Source: Candidatus Aminicenantota bacterium (GTDB taxonomy: Bacteria; Acidobacteriota; Aminicenantia; Aminicenantales; Aminicenantaceae). From it: DNA of 14,678 nt. Made by a program: the position numbers and the translations under genes. Within the stretch, counting starts at the first letter, position 1; each line of letters opens with the position of its first letter. This document shows, piece after piece, positions 7,064-14,320 of the stretch. The DNA is taken from NCBI GenBank assembly GCA_030620655.1, contig JAUXEH010000032.1, positions 1-14,678 of the forward strand. The letters are read 5' to 3'. The notes under the pieces are model-generated. The model was not told the origin of the DNA and did not search any database. It was given only the letters and a program-made list of their open reading frames with translations.

Positions 7064-9163
7064 TCAGTCCGTCCCTTGCGACAGGGTGATCCGCACAGGC
7101 GTATGGGATTCCCGTGAGAGCCAGAGCAGCAGGTCCGTGCCTTCCAGGGTCCGGATGTGCCCCAGCCTGTAACCCTCCCCCTGTTCGAGAAGCGTCCCAT
7201 CGATGGCCACCCGGGGCGTGCTCTCTCCCCAGCGCGCGATCTTCAGACAGGCGTTCATCATGGGTGACTCCGGACCGGCCTCCAGGACCAGTTCAGCCGA
7301 GGGCCTGCCTGCCTTCTTGCTATTCAGGACATAGGCCCGCTGGGAAAAATCATAGTGAGACGCTTCCAGGTCTCCAGATACCACCCTCAGATCCGGCGCC
7401 CGAATCCACGACTTCGCCAGAGGCAGCAGCCGTTCGAACGGCTTGTCGTGCATGCCGTACAGGGAGCTCACCCAGTGCCGGTCTCCGTCCTCATGGATGA
7501 CCGGATCGGTGATGGGAAATCCCAGGAAGCTGGCCGCCCGATCGGTCGTCCTCTGCGTGCGGCCGTCGCAGCACATCTGCCCGATGGGCCAGTGGCTGCA
7601 GGACCCGGGCCGGGACAGGGCCGAGATGTTCATGTCCCGGAGATAGTGCATCTCCCCTCCCGGTTCGAAGATAATGAAGGGCTTGTTGGCCGCCTTCAGG
7701 TTGTGCATCTGGATCATGGGATCCTCGGGGATGAGTTTGTCCGTTTTTCGGGGAGGGTTTTCGATGTAATGGAACATCTGTTTCTCCCCCCTGAGGTTGG
7801 CGATCGTGACATACTGTCCGTTGACCACATCGCCCTGGACCTGTCCCGGGCCGGTCAGCGGGATGGATTCCTGAAACTGGCGCGGCCGGCCCAGCGAGCC
7901 TTTCTCCCAGGTGTACTTGCGGATCCCCGTCTGGTCCGGATAGAAATAGTAGTATTCATCTACCCAGCAGCCCCAGCCGGTGCGGGGGTCAACCCGCCAG
8001 TGATTGTCGTAGGCGCTGACCGGGGCGTAGCGCCAGTGCACGACGACCCTCGCCGGGGTATTTTCGACGATGCGCACGTGCGAATAGCGGCAGTGGCGGT
8101 CCTGCATGTGCTCGAAACAGCCCTCCTTGTCGTCCCAGGCTTCGACGCTCTGGTCGGCCATCCACAGGTTGTTCTCCGTCACCCAGGCGGGAGAATACCG
8201 AGTGCCGCGCCAGAACACAACACGCACCAGGGAGTCTTCAAACTGCACGACCACATCCGGATGGTCGGCGATCCGCCACAGGTCGTCCCACTCCCAGTAG
8301 TATTTCAGGTGCGCATAGTAGGCGCCGAAACGGCCGGGGCCCCCAGGCCCTGAGGGGAGCACCCGGGGAGGGATGTCTGGAGGAGCTTCGGGCATAAGGG
8401 CCGCATAAGTCTTGCGGAGATCACCCGCCGACAGGGCCCGGCCGTGGAGCGTGACCTCGTCCAGGATGGCGTCCAGGGAGTACCAGCCGGGCAGGGTTCC
8501 GTGCTCCCGGTGGATGTAGGCCGGCTCGGCAGGCTGGGGGACCGAGCCGATGACGAGGTCAGCCCTGCGGGCGGGAATCATGCTCCCCTGAAATTCCAGC
8601 CGGCCCTGTTCCCGGCCGTCGATGAACACGGCCAAGCCCCTCTCGGAATCGAACACGCCCGCAACGTGGGTCCAGGCCCTGAACGGGATCTTTGTCCGGG
8701 ATATGCATGTCCTCCAGGCGCTGCCCGAAAAAACTTTGACGGCCAGCTCTCCGTCGGGGCCGATCTCCAGGGCATACCCGGCATTCTCCGCACTCCGGCT
8801 CATCACCGGGCACCAGTTCCAGGGATAGGCGGCCAGGGCTACCCAGGCTTGGAGCGTGAAGGAGGTGGACAGTTCCGGAGCCTCGGACGCTTTTCTCGTG
8901 ACGACGGTGGTGTAGCCGTCGAACTTCAGGGCCTCACCCGACACTCCGGTCACGACCCTGAAATTCCCAGCGATCGAGTCAGCGGCTCCGCTCACCTCAT
9001 CCTCAACGGTCTCCACGGTTTTCCCATCGAACGTCCACCTGGCGGTAGGTTTGCCCTCTTCACAGATCCCGACCGAAACCGTCAGGCTGATCGAAAGGGC
9101 AAGGGCGATCAGTATCGGTATCGTTCGAACGCCACGCTTAAGATCGAATAGTATTGGTATCAT
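7064..9163 (-). CDS. Exported LamG-domain protein with a large unassigned C-terminal region
   Basis: The chosen ATG at 9163 has GGAAGG seven bases upstream and gives 699 residues; an ATG at 9184 and a GTG at 9196 are in-frame alternatives. A signal peptide (about 1-34, ending VSVGIC) is followed by a LamG/concanavalin-like domain at about 40-255 (ARWTFDG at the start, WTHVAGVFD, FIDGREQG, ILDEVTLHGRAL at the end) and a proline-rich linker. Residues about 275-590 are rich in Trp, Tyr, His and Arg (KYYWEWDDLWRIADHPDVVV, RYSPAWVTENNLWM, DEYYYFYPDQTG, CSHWPIGQMCCDGRT). A beta-rich tail (about 592-695) closes the protein. The blocks RIVENTPARVVVHWRY and EYYYFYPDQTGIRKYTW recall mutarotase-like beta-sandwiches. 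I do not recognise a named catalytic family. Genomic position and export suggest glycan binding or cleavage; that is inference. Confidence 0.85.
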   Translation of the reverse strand: MIPILFDLKRGVRTIPILIALALSISLTVSVGICEEGKPTARWTFDGKTVETVEDEVSGAADSIAGNFRVVTGVSGEALKFDGYTTVVTRKASEAPELSTSFTLQAWVALAAYPWNWCPVMSRSAENAGYALEIGPDGELAVKVFSGSAWRTCISRTKIPFRAWTHVAGVFDSERGLAVFIDGREQGRLEFQGSMIPARRADLVIGSVPQPAEPAYIHREHGTLPGWYSLDAILDEVTLHGRALSAGDLRKTYAALMPEAPPDIPPRVLPSGPGGPGRFGAYYAHLKYYWEWDDLWRIADHPDVVVQFEDSLVRVVFWRGTRYSPAWVTENNLWMADQSVEAWDDKEGCFEHMQDRHCRYSHVRIVENTPARVVVHWRYAPVSAYDNHWRVDPRTGWGCWVDEYYYFYPDQTGIRKYTWEKGSLGRPRQFQESIPLTGPGQVQGDVVNGQYVTIANLRGEKQMFHYIENPPRKTDKLIPEDPMIQMHNLKAANKPFIIFEPGGEMHYLRDMNISALSRPGSCSHWPIGQMCCDGRTQRTTDRAASFLGFPITDPVIHEDGDRHWVSSLYGMHDKPFERLLPLAKSWIRAPDLRVVSGDLEASHYDFSQRAYVLNSKKAGRPSAELVLEAGPESPMMNACLKIARWGESTPRVAIDGTLLEQGEGYRLGHIRTLEGTDLLLWLSRESHTPVRITLSQGTD

Positions 9164-9229
9164 TTTCTTACCTTCCCATGACATGAATTCATCCACCTCT
9201 TTATCGCTCGACCCGGCTCGAGGGGCCGT

Positions 9230-10417
9230 TTACTCCTGGGTTCTGCCGGGATGCATGCGGCAGCTCTTCAACAAGAGCGCGTATACCTCTTCCAGGTCGA
9301 CCACCCGGGGATGGCTCTTGTAGTCCGGGAGCACCAGGGAAGCCTCGGCCAAGGCCCGGAGTTCCTCGCTGGGGACCTTCATGTCCTCGAAACACAGGCT
9401 CATGCCGATCTTCTTGATGAAATCCTCGATGACATCGCATGACGCGGCAGCCGCTTCGGCTTCAGAAAGGTCTCCCAGGGAGGGATCGAACACGCGCCCG
9501 ACCCGGGCAAACCTGTCCGGGACCGCCTGATAGGTGTACTGGAGTATAGCCGGGTAGACCACGGCCAGGGCCTCCCCGTGCATCACGTGGGGATACATCC
9601 CGCCGATCGCCATCCCGATGCCGTGCGGGAGAGTCACGCCGGCGTTGGCGATGCTGAGGCCGGCCAGGGTATCGGCCCAGGCCATGTGTGTCCGGGCCTC
9701 CAGGTCGGCCCCCTCCTTGACCGCGCGGGGCAGGTGGGCGGCCGCCAACCGGATGGCCTCGAACGAGATCAGGTCCGTGTAGGGCGATCCGCTGGGCGTG
9801 ATGAAACTCTCGAAGGCATGGGCGAACACGTCGAAGCCGGTGGAGGCGGTGACATGTCCGGGAACCGTGAGCATGAGCTCGGGATCGACGATGCAGGCCT
9901 TCGGAAACAGATGCGGGTGGTAGAGCGCGGACTTGACCTTCTCTTCCGGATTCGTGACCACCGCCACCTGGGTCACCTGTGAGCCGGTCCCCGACGTGGT
10001 GGAGACGGCTACCACCGGAAGCGTCTTTTCGGTGGGCTGGATATCCCGGAAGAACAGGTAATCCCAACTGGTCCCCGCATGCGTCGCCTCCACGGCGATG
10101 GCCTTGGCCGTGTCCATGCTCGACCCGCCCCCCAGGCCGAGGACCACATCGGCCCGGTGATCTTCGGCCATGCGGGCCCCTGCCGTTACCACCTCAGTGG
10201 TGGGATTGGGGATCACGCCTTCGTAGTGGGCCACCGTCACTCCGCTGTCCTCTAGGATCTCCTTCACCTCCTGAAAAAGTCCCTCGAAATCCGGGAAGAC
10301 AGGTACAGTCACCAGGAGGCACCGCCGCCCGAAACGGGAGACGGCCTCCCCGACCTCGCGGATACGGCCCCTCCCAAATCGAATCTTCGTGGGTTGATAG
10401 TAGTTGAATTCCTTCAT
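9230..10417 (-). CDS. Iron-containing (group III) alcohol dehydrogenase, lactaldehyde reductase-like
   Basis: This 395-residue cytoplasmic NAD(P)-dependent dehydrogenase has GGGSSMDTAKA at residues 96-106, which binds the dinucleotide pyrophosphate. The four iron ligands are all visible: Asp196 and His200 (FDVFAHAFES), His265 (LPHGIGMAI) and His280 (MHGEALA). Asp196 and His200 fall at the same numbers as in E. coli FucO. The His265-His280 spacing is one residue longer than in FucO, so it belongs to a sister subgroup. The ATG at 10417 is preferred because AAGG lies five bases upstream; a GTG at 10423 is possible. It is probably the first gene of the five-gene operon. In a rhamnose/fucose setting, reduction of L-lactaldehyde to 1,2-propanediol is the most natural reaction, but butanol- or glycerol-type activity cannot be excluded. 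Confidence 0.92.
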   Translation of the reverse strand: MKEFNYYQPTKIRFGRGRIREVGEAVSRFGRRCLLVTVPVFPDFEGLFQEVKEILEDSGVTVAHYEGVIPNPTTEVVTAGARMAEDHRADVVLGLGGGSSMDTAKAIAVEATHAGTSWDYLFFRDIQPTEKTLPVVAVSTTSGTGSQVTQVAVVTNPEEKVKSALYHPHLFPKACIVDPELMLTVPGHVTASTGFDVFAHAFESFITPSGSPYTDLISFEAIRLAAAHLPRAVKEGADLEARTHMAWADTLAGLSIANAGVTLPHGIGMAIGGMYPHVMHGEALAVVYPAILQYTYQAVPDRFARVGRVFDPSLGDLSEAEAAAASCDVIEDFIKKIGMSLCFEDMKVPSEELRALAEASLVLPDYKSHPRVVDLEEVYALLLKSCRMHPGRTQE

Positions 10418-10712
10418 AGCCACCTTCTATTCCTAACCTGAATAATTCATAAAAAATGTCAATATTTCACGTAATACATATAATATCAAGGGTTTACATG
10501 AGATTTTTCGGTGAGCACACAAATAACTTTGTTCTCCCATTTTTATATTCTATTATAATCGACATTTTTTCCTCTCCAAGCAAGCCGATTTCACCATATC
10601 TGGGGTGTTGCAGCGGGTTCGCGGTGGACGACCACAGCTTCACCCGCCGCGCCTACCATCTATGGCAAACTCGGCTCGTGAATTATCCAGGCTAAGTTTT
10701 TCACATGCAGAT
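10418..10712. other. AT-rich gap between symporter and dehydrogenase genes
   Basis: This 295-bp gap is strikingly AT-rich at about 10430-10600, unlike the GC-rich genes around it. It contains the candidate promoter above. Nearer the symporter end lies a nested inverted repeat: outer arms GCGGGT (10613-10618) and ACCCGC (10642-10647), inner arms GTGG (10624-10627) and CCAC (10632-10635) around a four-base loop. No T run follows on either strand, so it is not a clear intrinsic terminator. A plus-strand open frame of 79 codons at 10456-10695 has no ribosome binding site and no protein-like features. No convincing gene is present. Confidence 0.55.
10461..10489 (-). promoter_or_regulatory. Candidate promoter of the dehydrogenase-LamG-sulfatase-rhamnosidase operon
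   Basis: On the minus strand, TTGATA (10489-10484) matches five of six bases of the -35 consensus. AATATT (10466-10461), 17 bases downstream, matches four of six of the -10 consensus. Transcription would start near 10454 and give a leader of about 37 nt. The surrounding DNA is AT-rich, which raises the chance of spurious matches. A single TGTAAAC half-site lies just upstream (10498-10492). Confidence 0.35.
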
Positions 10713-12338
10713 CTATCGCAATATATAATAAAGGACCACCATTAGCAGCAGCAGCAGGGCCGCGACCGCCCTCGGGTCCATGAGCCCCTTGATCTTCCCC
10801 TGGGCGATGACCTGCAGGGGATTTTTCCAGGTCAGGCCCTCGATCTGAGCGGGATCCGGGGGTGGGGTGAGCAGACTTATGGTGAAATACAGGGCGGAGC
10901 AGATACAGAACATCCACCAGGCCTGCATCATAAAGGGAATCCCCCAGCCGTCCGTGATGACCTTTTCCTGCCCGATCAGGGGGAAGTCGACGAGGAAGGA
11001 TACCACACCCAGGGAAAATCCGGCGATCAGGGTCGTGAGCGCCGCCTGTTTGGTGCCCCTGCGCCAGAAGACACCCCAGAGGAAGACCGTGGTGATGGGA
11101 GGGGCCAGGTGAGCTGCGACGGCATTGACCGCTTCAAAGATGCTGCCATACTTCCCCCCCTGTGTGGACCAGACCATGGCAAGGAGCATGATCCCCACCG
11201 CACTGATCCGGCCGATCTTCACCTGCCCCTCGTCTGACAGCCCAGGCCTGATGCGCTTGACGATGTCGACCGCTACCAGGGTGGCGGAGCTGTTGAGCGC
11301 GGCGGCTATGGTGCTCATCAGGGCGGCCAGCAGGCCCGCCGCGATCAGCCCCTTGAGCCCTGTGGGGATAAGCTGGTTTATGAGTACGGGCAGGGCCTGG
11401 TTGCTGTCGGCCCCGATCAGGTCCTTGAACAGGACATACGCCAGCACTCCGGGGAAAACCATGAGGAAGACCGGCAGGATCTTCAGGAGGGCGGCGAACA
11501 GGGGGCCCAGCTGCGCGTCCCTTAGGCTGCGGGCCCCCAGGACGCGCTGGACGATGGTCTGATCCGAGCACCAGTACCAGATGCCCAGGATCGGATATCC
11601 CAACAGCACGGCATACCACGCCAGGCCTGAGGTATTGTCGGTCCGGATCATGCTGAGCTGCTCGGGCTTGACCGCCGCCTTAAGCTCTGCGAGCGATTGG
11701 ACGCCGCTGTCCGGGAGCGCCAGGATCGCAAAGACCGTGACCGCCAGGGCACCGAATATCAGGATCACGGTCTGGATGGTCTCCGTCACGACCACCGCCT
11801 TGAGCCCGCCCAGGACCGTGTAGATGGCGGTGATCACGGATATGATCACGATGGAGGCCACCACGTCGATCCCGAAGAACTGTTTGAAGACCGCGGCCCC
11901 GGCGTAGAGGCTCATGCCGATGTGGATGAACAGCGCCCCCATGATCGCCATGAAAGCCAGGAATATGCGAGAAGCCGGGCCGTAGCGCCGCTCCAGGAAC
12001 TCGGGGAGTGTGGATATACGGCTCTTGAAATAGAACGGCGCGAAGACCAGGCCCAACAGGATCAGGGTGAAGGTGGCCATCCACTCGAAATTCCCCCATA
12101 CAAGGCCCTCATTATAGCCGGAGGCGGCTAGGCCCACCAGGTGGATGGTAGAGATGTTGGAGGCAAAGAGGGCCGCCCCCACCATCCCCCACTTCAGAGA
12201 GCGTCCGGCCAGGAAATATCCCTGGCTGGTGAGTTTCATGCGGCGGACGGAATAGATCCCGACGAACATGATCCCCAGAAGGTAGGTTATGATGACGATG
12301 AGATCCAGGGCTGGTATCGCCAGATCAGATCCAAACAC
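10713..12338 (-). CDS. Sodium/solute symporter, SSS family, SGLT-like sugar transporter
   Basis: This 541-residue inner-membrane protein probably couples sodium entry to sugar uptake. It has about 14 hydrophobic segments, starting at residues 8-30 and ending with a last helix just before the C-terminus (AVAALLLLLMVVLYYIL). SSS signatures are GGLKAVVVTETIQ (177-189), WYWCSDQTIVQRVLGA (254-269, strongly SGLT-type) and AALMSTIAAALNSSATL (338-354), the region supplying the sodium-2 site serines. The frame is open to 12500, but the GTG at 12338 is chosen because GAGGAGG lies exactly five bases upstream and the first helix follows at once; the extra 54 residues of the long frame look non-coding. 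The substrate is probably a monosaccharide released by the neighbouring hydrolases (rhamnose or fucose are candidates). Confidence 0.92.
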   Translation of the reverse strand: MFGSDLAIPALDLIVIITYLLGIMFVGIYSVRRMKLTSQGYFLAGRSLKWGMVGAALFASNISTIHLVGLAASGYNEGLVWGNFEWMATFTLILLGLVFAPFYFKSRISTLPEFLERRYGPASRIFLAFMAIMGALFIHIGMSLYAGAAVFKQFFGIDVVASIVIISVITAIYTVLGGLKAVVVTETIQTVILIFGALAVTVFAILALPDSGVQSLAELKAAVKPEQLSMIRTDNTSGLAWYAVLLGYPILGIWYWCSDQTIVQRVLGARSLRDAQLGPLFAALLKILPVFLMVFPGVLAYVLFKDLIGADSNQALPVLINQLIPTGLKGLIAAGLLAALMSTIAAALNSSATLVAVDIVKRIRPGLSDEGQVKIGRISAVGIMLLAMVWSTQGGKYGSIFEAVNAVAAHLAPPITTVFLWGVFWRRGTKQAALTTLIAGFSLGVVSFLVDFPLIGQEKVITDGWGIPFMMQAWWMFCICSALYFTISLLTPPPDPAQIEGLTWKNPLQVIAQGKIKGLMDPRAVAALLLLLMVVLYYILR

Positions 12339-12343
12339 CTGAG

Positions 12344-12350
12344 CCTCCTC
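12344..12350 (-). promoter_or_regulatory. Ribosome binding site that fixes the symporter start
   Basis: GAGGAGG on the minus strand, with five bases to a GTG at 12338, is one of the strongest sites in the window. The upstream ATG at 12500 has nothing comparable and would place the presumed promoter inside the coding region. Confidence 0.75.
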
Positions 12351-12375
12351 TCCAAATGGTACCGTCAGGACTGCA

Positions 12376-12384
12376 ACTATATCA
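12376..12384 (-). promoter_or_regulatory. Extended -10 element, symporter promoter
   Basis: On the minus strand, TGA-TATAGT (12384-12376) is an extended -10 with five of six consensus bases. There is no good -35, as is usual for extended -10 promoters. Transcription would begin near 12369, leaving a leader of about 31 nt before the GTG. It is almost the mirror image of the element in front of the MFS gene. Confidence 0.45.
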
Positions 12385-12403
12385 CGAAACAAGGGCCGTT
12401 TCG
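12385..12403. promoter_or_regulatory. Inverted repeat over the symporter -35 region, candidate operator
   Basis: CGAAAC (12385-12390) and GTTTCG (12398-12403) are perfect 6-bp arms separated by seven bases. The site directly abuts the upstream edge of the symporter extended -10, so a bound regulator would meet RNA polymerase at the -35 position. No regulator gene is in the window. Confidence 0.35.
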
Positions 12404-12488
12404 AGGTGAAAAAGACTTCGGCGGACGTCGGATCCGGCCCGATTGTTGCGAGAACAGTAAACGGCGAGTGGGAATCCCGGCCTCGTTG

Positions 12489-12497
12489 TGATATAAA
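12489..12497 (+). promoter_or_regulatory. Extended -10 element, MFS transporter promoter
   Basis: TGA-TATAAA is an extended -10 with five of six consensus bases. It lies about 54 nt before the ATG at 12551, giving a predicted leader near 47 nt. The core GTGATATA (12488-12495) is the exact reverse complement of TATATCAC (12378-12385) at the symporter promoter. Confidence 0.45.
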
Positions 12498-12550
12498 CAT
12501 CTCGATCTTCGGAGGAAGGGCAAAATTTCATTTTTTTGGGGAGGTCAATC

Positions 12551-14080
12551 ATGTCGTTTGCGAATTCCGCAATCAAAGCCGATGATCCAAACGGACAGGC
12601 TTCGAAGTGGCTTTTCTGGACCTGTTTCATCGCACTGGTCGCCACCTCGTTTGGTTTCATCATCCGGGCAAACATCATCGGCGACCTAGGTGTCCACTTC
12701 AACCTCTCTGAGACACAAAAGGGGGAGATACTGGGGGTCGGCCTCTGGCCCTTTGCCCTCAGCATAATCCTCTTCAGCCTGGTCATCGACAGGATCGGCT
12801 ACGGGAGAGCCCTGACCTTCGCCTTTGTCTGTCACGTGCTCTCCGCCGTCATCACTATCTTTGCGACCGGCTACCAGATGCTGTACTGGGGCACCTTTCT
12901 CCTGGCTCTGGGGAACGGCACGGTGGAGGCGGTGATCAATCCTGTCGTAGCTACCGTGTATTCCAAGGAAAAGACCAAGTGGTTGACCATCCTCCACGCA
13001 GGCTGGCCCGGTGGGATGGTCTTGGGCGGACTGCTGATTCTGATCTTGATGCCGGGCCTGGACTGGCGGTGGAAGGTAGGGCTTGTCCTGATTCCGGCGG
13101 CGGCCTACGGCCTGATGATGATCCGGGCCAAATTCCCCGTGCATGAGCGGGTAAAGGCCGGCGTGTCCTATAAGGCCATGCTCCAGGAGGCCGGCATCAT
13201 CGGCGCGGTCATCGTGATCGTGATCATGGTCGGAGAAATCGGCCGTGTCTTTCAGTTTCCCTTGATTGCGACGATCATCGTGTCGGCGGTCTTGATCATC
13301 GCCTACAGCCTTTATGTGCGGCGCCTGGGCCACCCCCTGTTTATTCTCCTGCTGCTCATCATGCTCCCCCTGGCGACAACGGAACTGGGCACGGACAGCT
13401 GGATCACGGAACTCGTGACGCCCGTGATGCAGGATATGGGGCTGCAGCCCGGCTGGGTCCTGGTCTACACGGCCTTCATCATGATGATGCTCCGTTTCCT
13501 GGCCGGGCCGATTGTGCACCGGCTCTCGCCGCTGGGACTGCTGGCCGTGTGCAGCGCCATCGCCATCGTCGGCCTCGTCATGATGTCCAAGGCGGTGGGG
13601 ATAATGATCTTCATCGCGGCGACCATCTATGCGTTCGGGAAGACGTTCTTCTGGCCGACCATGCTGGGCGTGGCGGCGGAGCGTTTCCCCAAAGGCGGGG
13701 CACTCACGCTCAACGCGATCGGCGGGATGGGGATGCTGAGCGTGGGCGTGATCGGGGCCGTCTTCCTCGGCAACATCCAGGACAGACAGATCGACCGGGA
13801 GCTTATCGTCCAGAATCCCGCCCTGCATGCCCAAATCGTGGCCGCAGAACAAACCAGTGTTTTCGGTAAATATCAACCCATCGATCAACTGAAGTACGAA
13901 TCATTGAACGAACAGGACAAGGCCGTCGTGGGTGAGATCACGTCATCCGCCAAACAGAACGCCTTGATGACGGTCGCCATCTTTCCCGCGATCATGTTGG
14001 CCTGTTACCTCATCCTGATCTTCTACTTCAAAGCCAAGGGAGGATACAAGCCCGTCGAGCTGGAGGTCCAGAGGGAATGA
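12551..14080 (+). CDS. Major facilitator superfamily transporter with about 14 membrane segments
   Basis: This 509-residue inner-membrane transporter is probably a sugar or sugar-acid:cation symporter. The ATG at 12551 is preceded by GGGGAGG with six bases between; a TTG five codons earlier overlaps that site and is rejected. A motif-A-like loop DRIGYGRAL follows helix 2, and NGTVEAVINPVVATVY is typical of helix 4. Two extra hydrophobic segments (about 215-233 and 238-258) sit between the usual helices 6 and 7, and ELGTDSWITELV ends the next helix. A polar stretch of about 55 residues (NIQDRQIDRELIVQ onwards, about 410-465) precedes the last helix, which is unusual for a standard 12-helix member. 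It diverges from the symporter gene over a 212-bp shared control region. The substrate is unknown. Confidence 0.9.
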   Translation: MSFANSAIKADDPNGQASKWLFWTCFIALVATSFGFIIRANIIGDLGVHFNLSETQKGEILGVGLWPFALSIILFSLVIDRIGYGRALTFAFVCHVLSAVITIFATGYQMLYWGTFLLALGNGTVEAVINPVVATVYSKEKTKWLTILHAGWPGGMVLGGLLILILMPGLDWRWKVGLVLIPAAAYGLMMIRAKFPVHERVKAGVSYKAMLQEAGIIGAVIVIVIMVGEIGRVFQFPLIATIIVSAVLIIAYSLYVRRLGHPLFILLLLIMLPLATTELGTDSWITELVTPVMQDMGLQPGWVLVYTAFIMMMLRFLAGPIVHRLSPLGLLAVCSAIAIVGLVMMSKAVGIMIFIAATIYAFGKTFFWPTMLGVAAERFPKGGALTLNAIGGMGMLSVGVIGAVFLGNIQDRQIDRELIVQNPALHAQIVAAEQTSVFGKYQPIDQLKYESLNEQDKAVVGEITSSAKQNALMTVAIFPAIMLACYLILIFYFKAKGGYKPVELEVQRE

Positions 14081-14320
14081 CATACCCTTCCTGCAGGAAG
14101 CAGCCAAGGTCTCCTCGCCACGGGATGTGCGATCAAATGTGGATTTAGTAAGGCTGGGATCCTATTTGCCCAGGATCTTGACGCTTATATGGAGAGATTC
14201 TAGCGGGAGCGGGTCATCTTCTTTGTTCTCAACTCGCGCCGGAGTTTTTCAGAGGTACTGTTATTGTGCATGAGGGGGAGGATTGTCTAAGGGCGAGATT
14301 CATGATAAGTTACAGACCTC
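14081..14320. other. Non-coding or degenerate stretch after the MFS gene
   Basis: A perfect 14-bp palindrome CTTCCTGCAGGAAG (14087-14100) lies six bases after the MFS stop but has no T run, so terminator function is doubtful. On the plus strand two open stretches share one frame, separated by a single TAG near 14207: one ending AGILFAQDLDAYMERF and one beginning RERVIFFVLNSRRSF and ending at a TAA near 14290. They may be remains of a gene; I do not recognise it. No ribosome binding site and start pair was found. Confidence 0.4.

Noticed and set aside
10456..10695. 79-codon plus-strand frame in the AT-rich gap
   Set aside because: It has no ribosome binding site, composition changes abruptly midway, and it shows no recognisable motif.
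12339..12500. 54-residue N-terminal extension of the symporter
   Set aside because: The frame is open, but the extension has no membrane or signal character, contains the inverted repeat and extended -10, and the GTG at 12338 has a far better ribosome binding site.
12686..13888. 400-codon open frame on the minus strand across the MFS gene
   Set aside because: The His/Asp/Gln-rich translation is the typical complement of a hydrophobic membrane protein, and no start signal is present.
14087..14100. CTTCCTGCAGGAAG as an intrinsic terminator of the MFS gene
   Set aside because: It is a perfect palindrome but has at most a four-base loop and no following T run, so terminator function is not supported.
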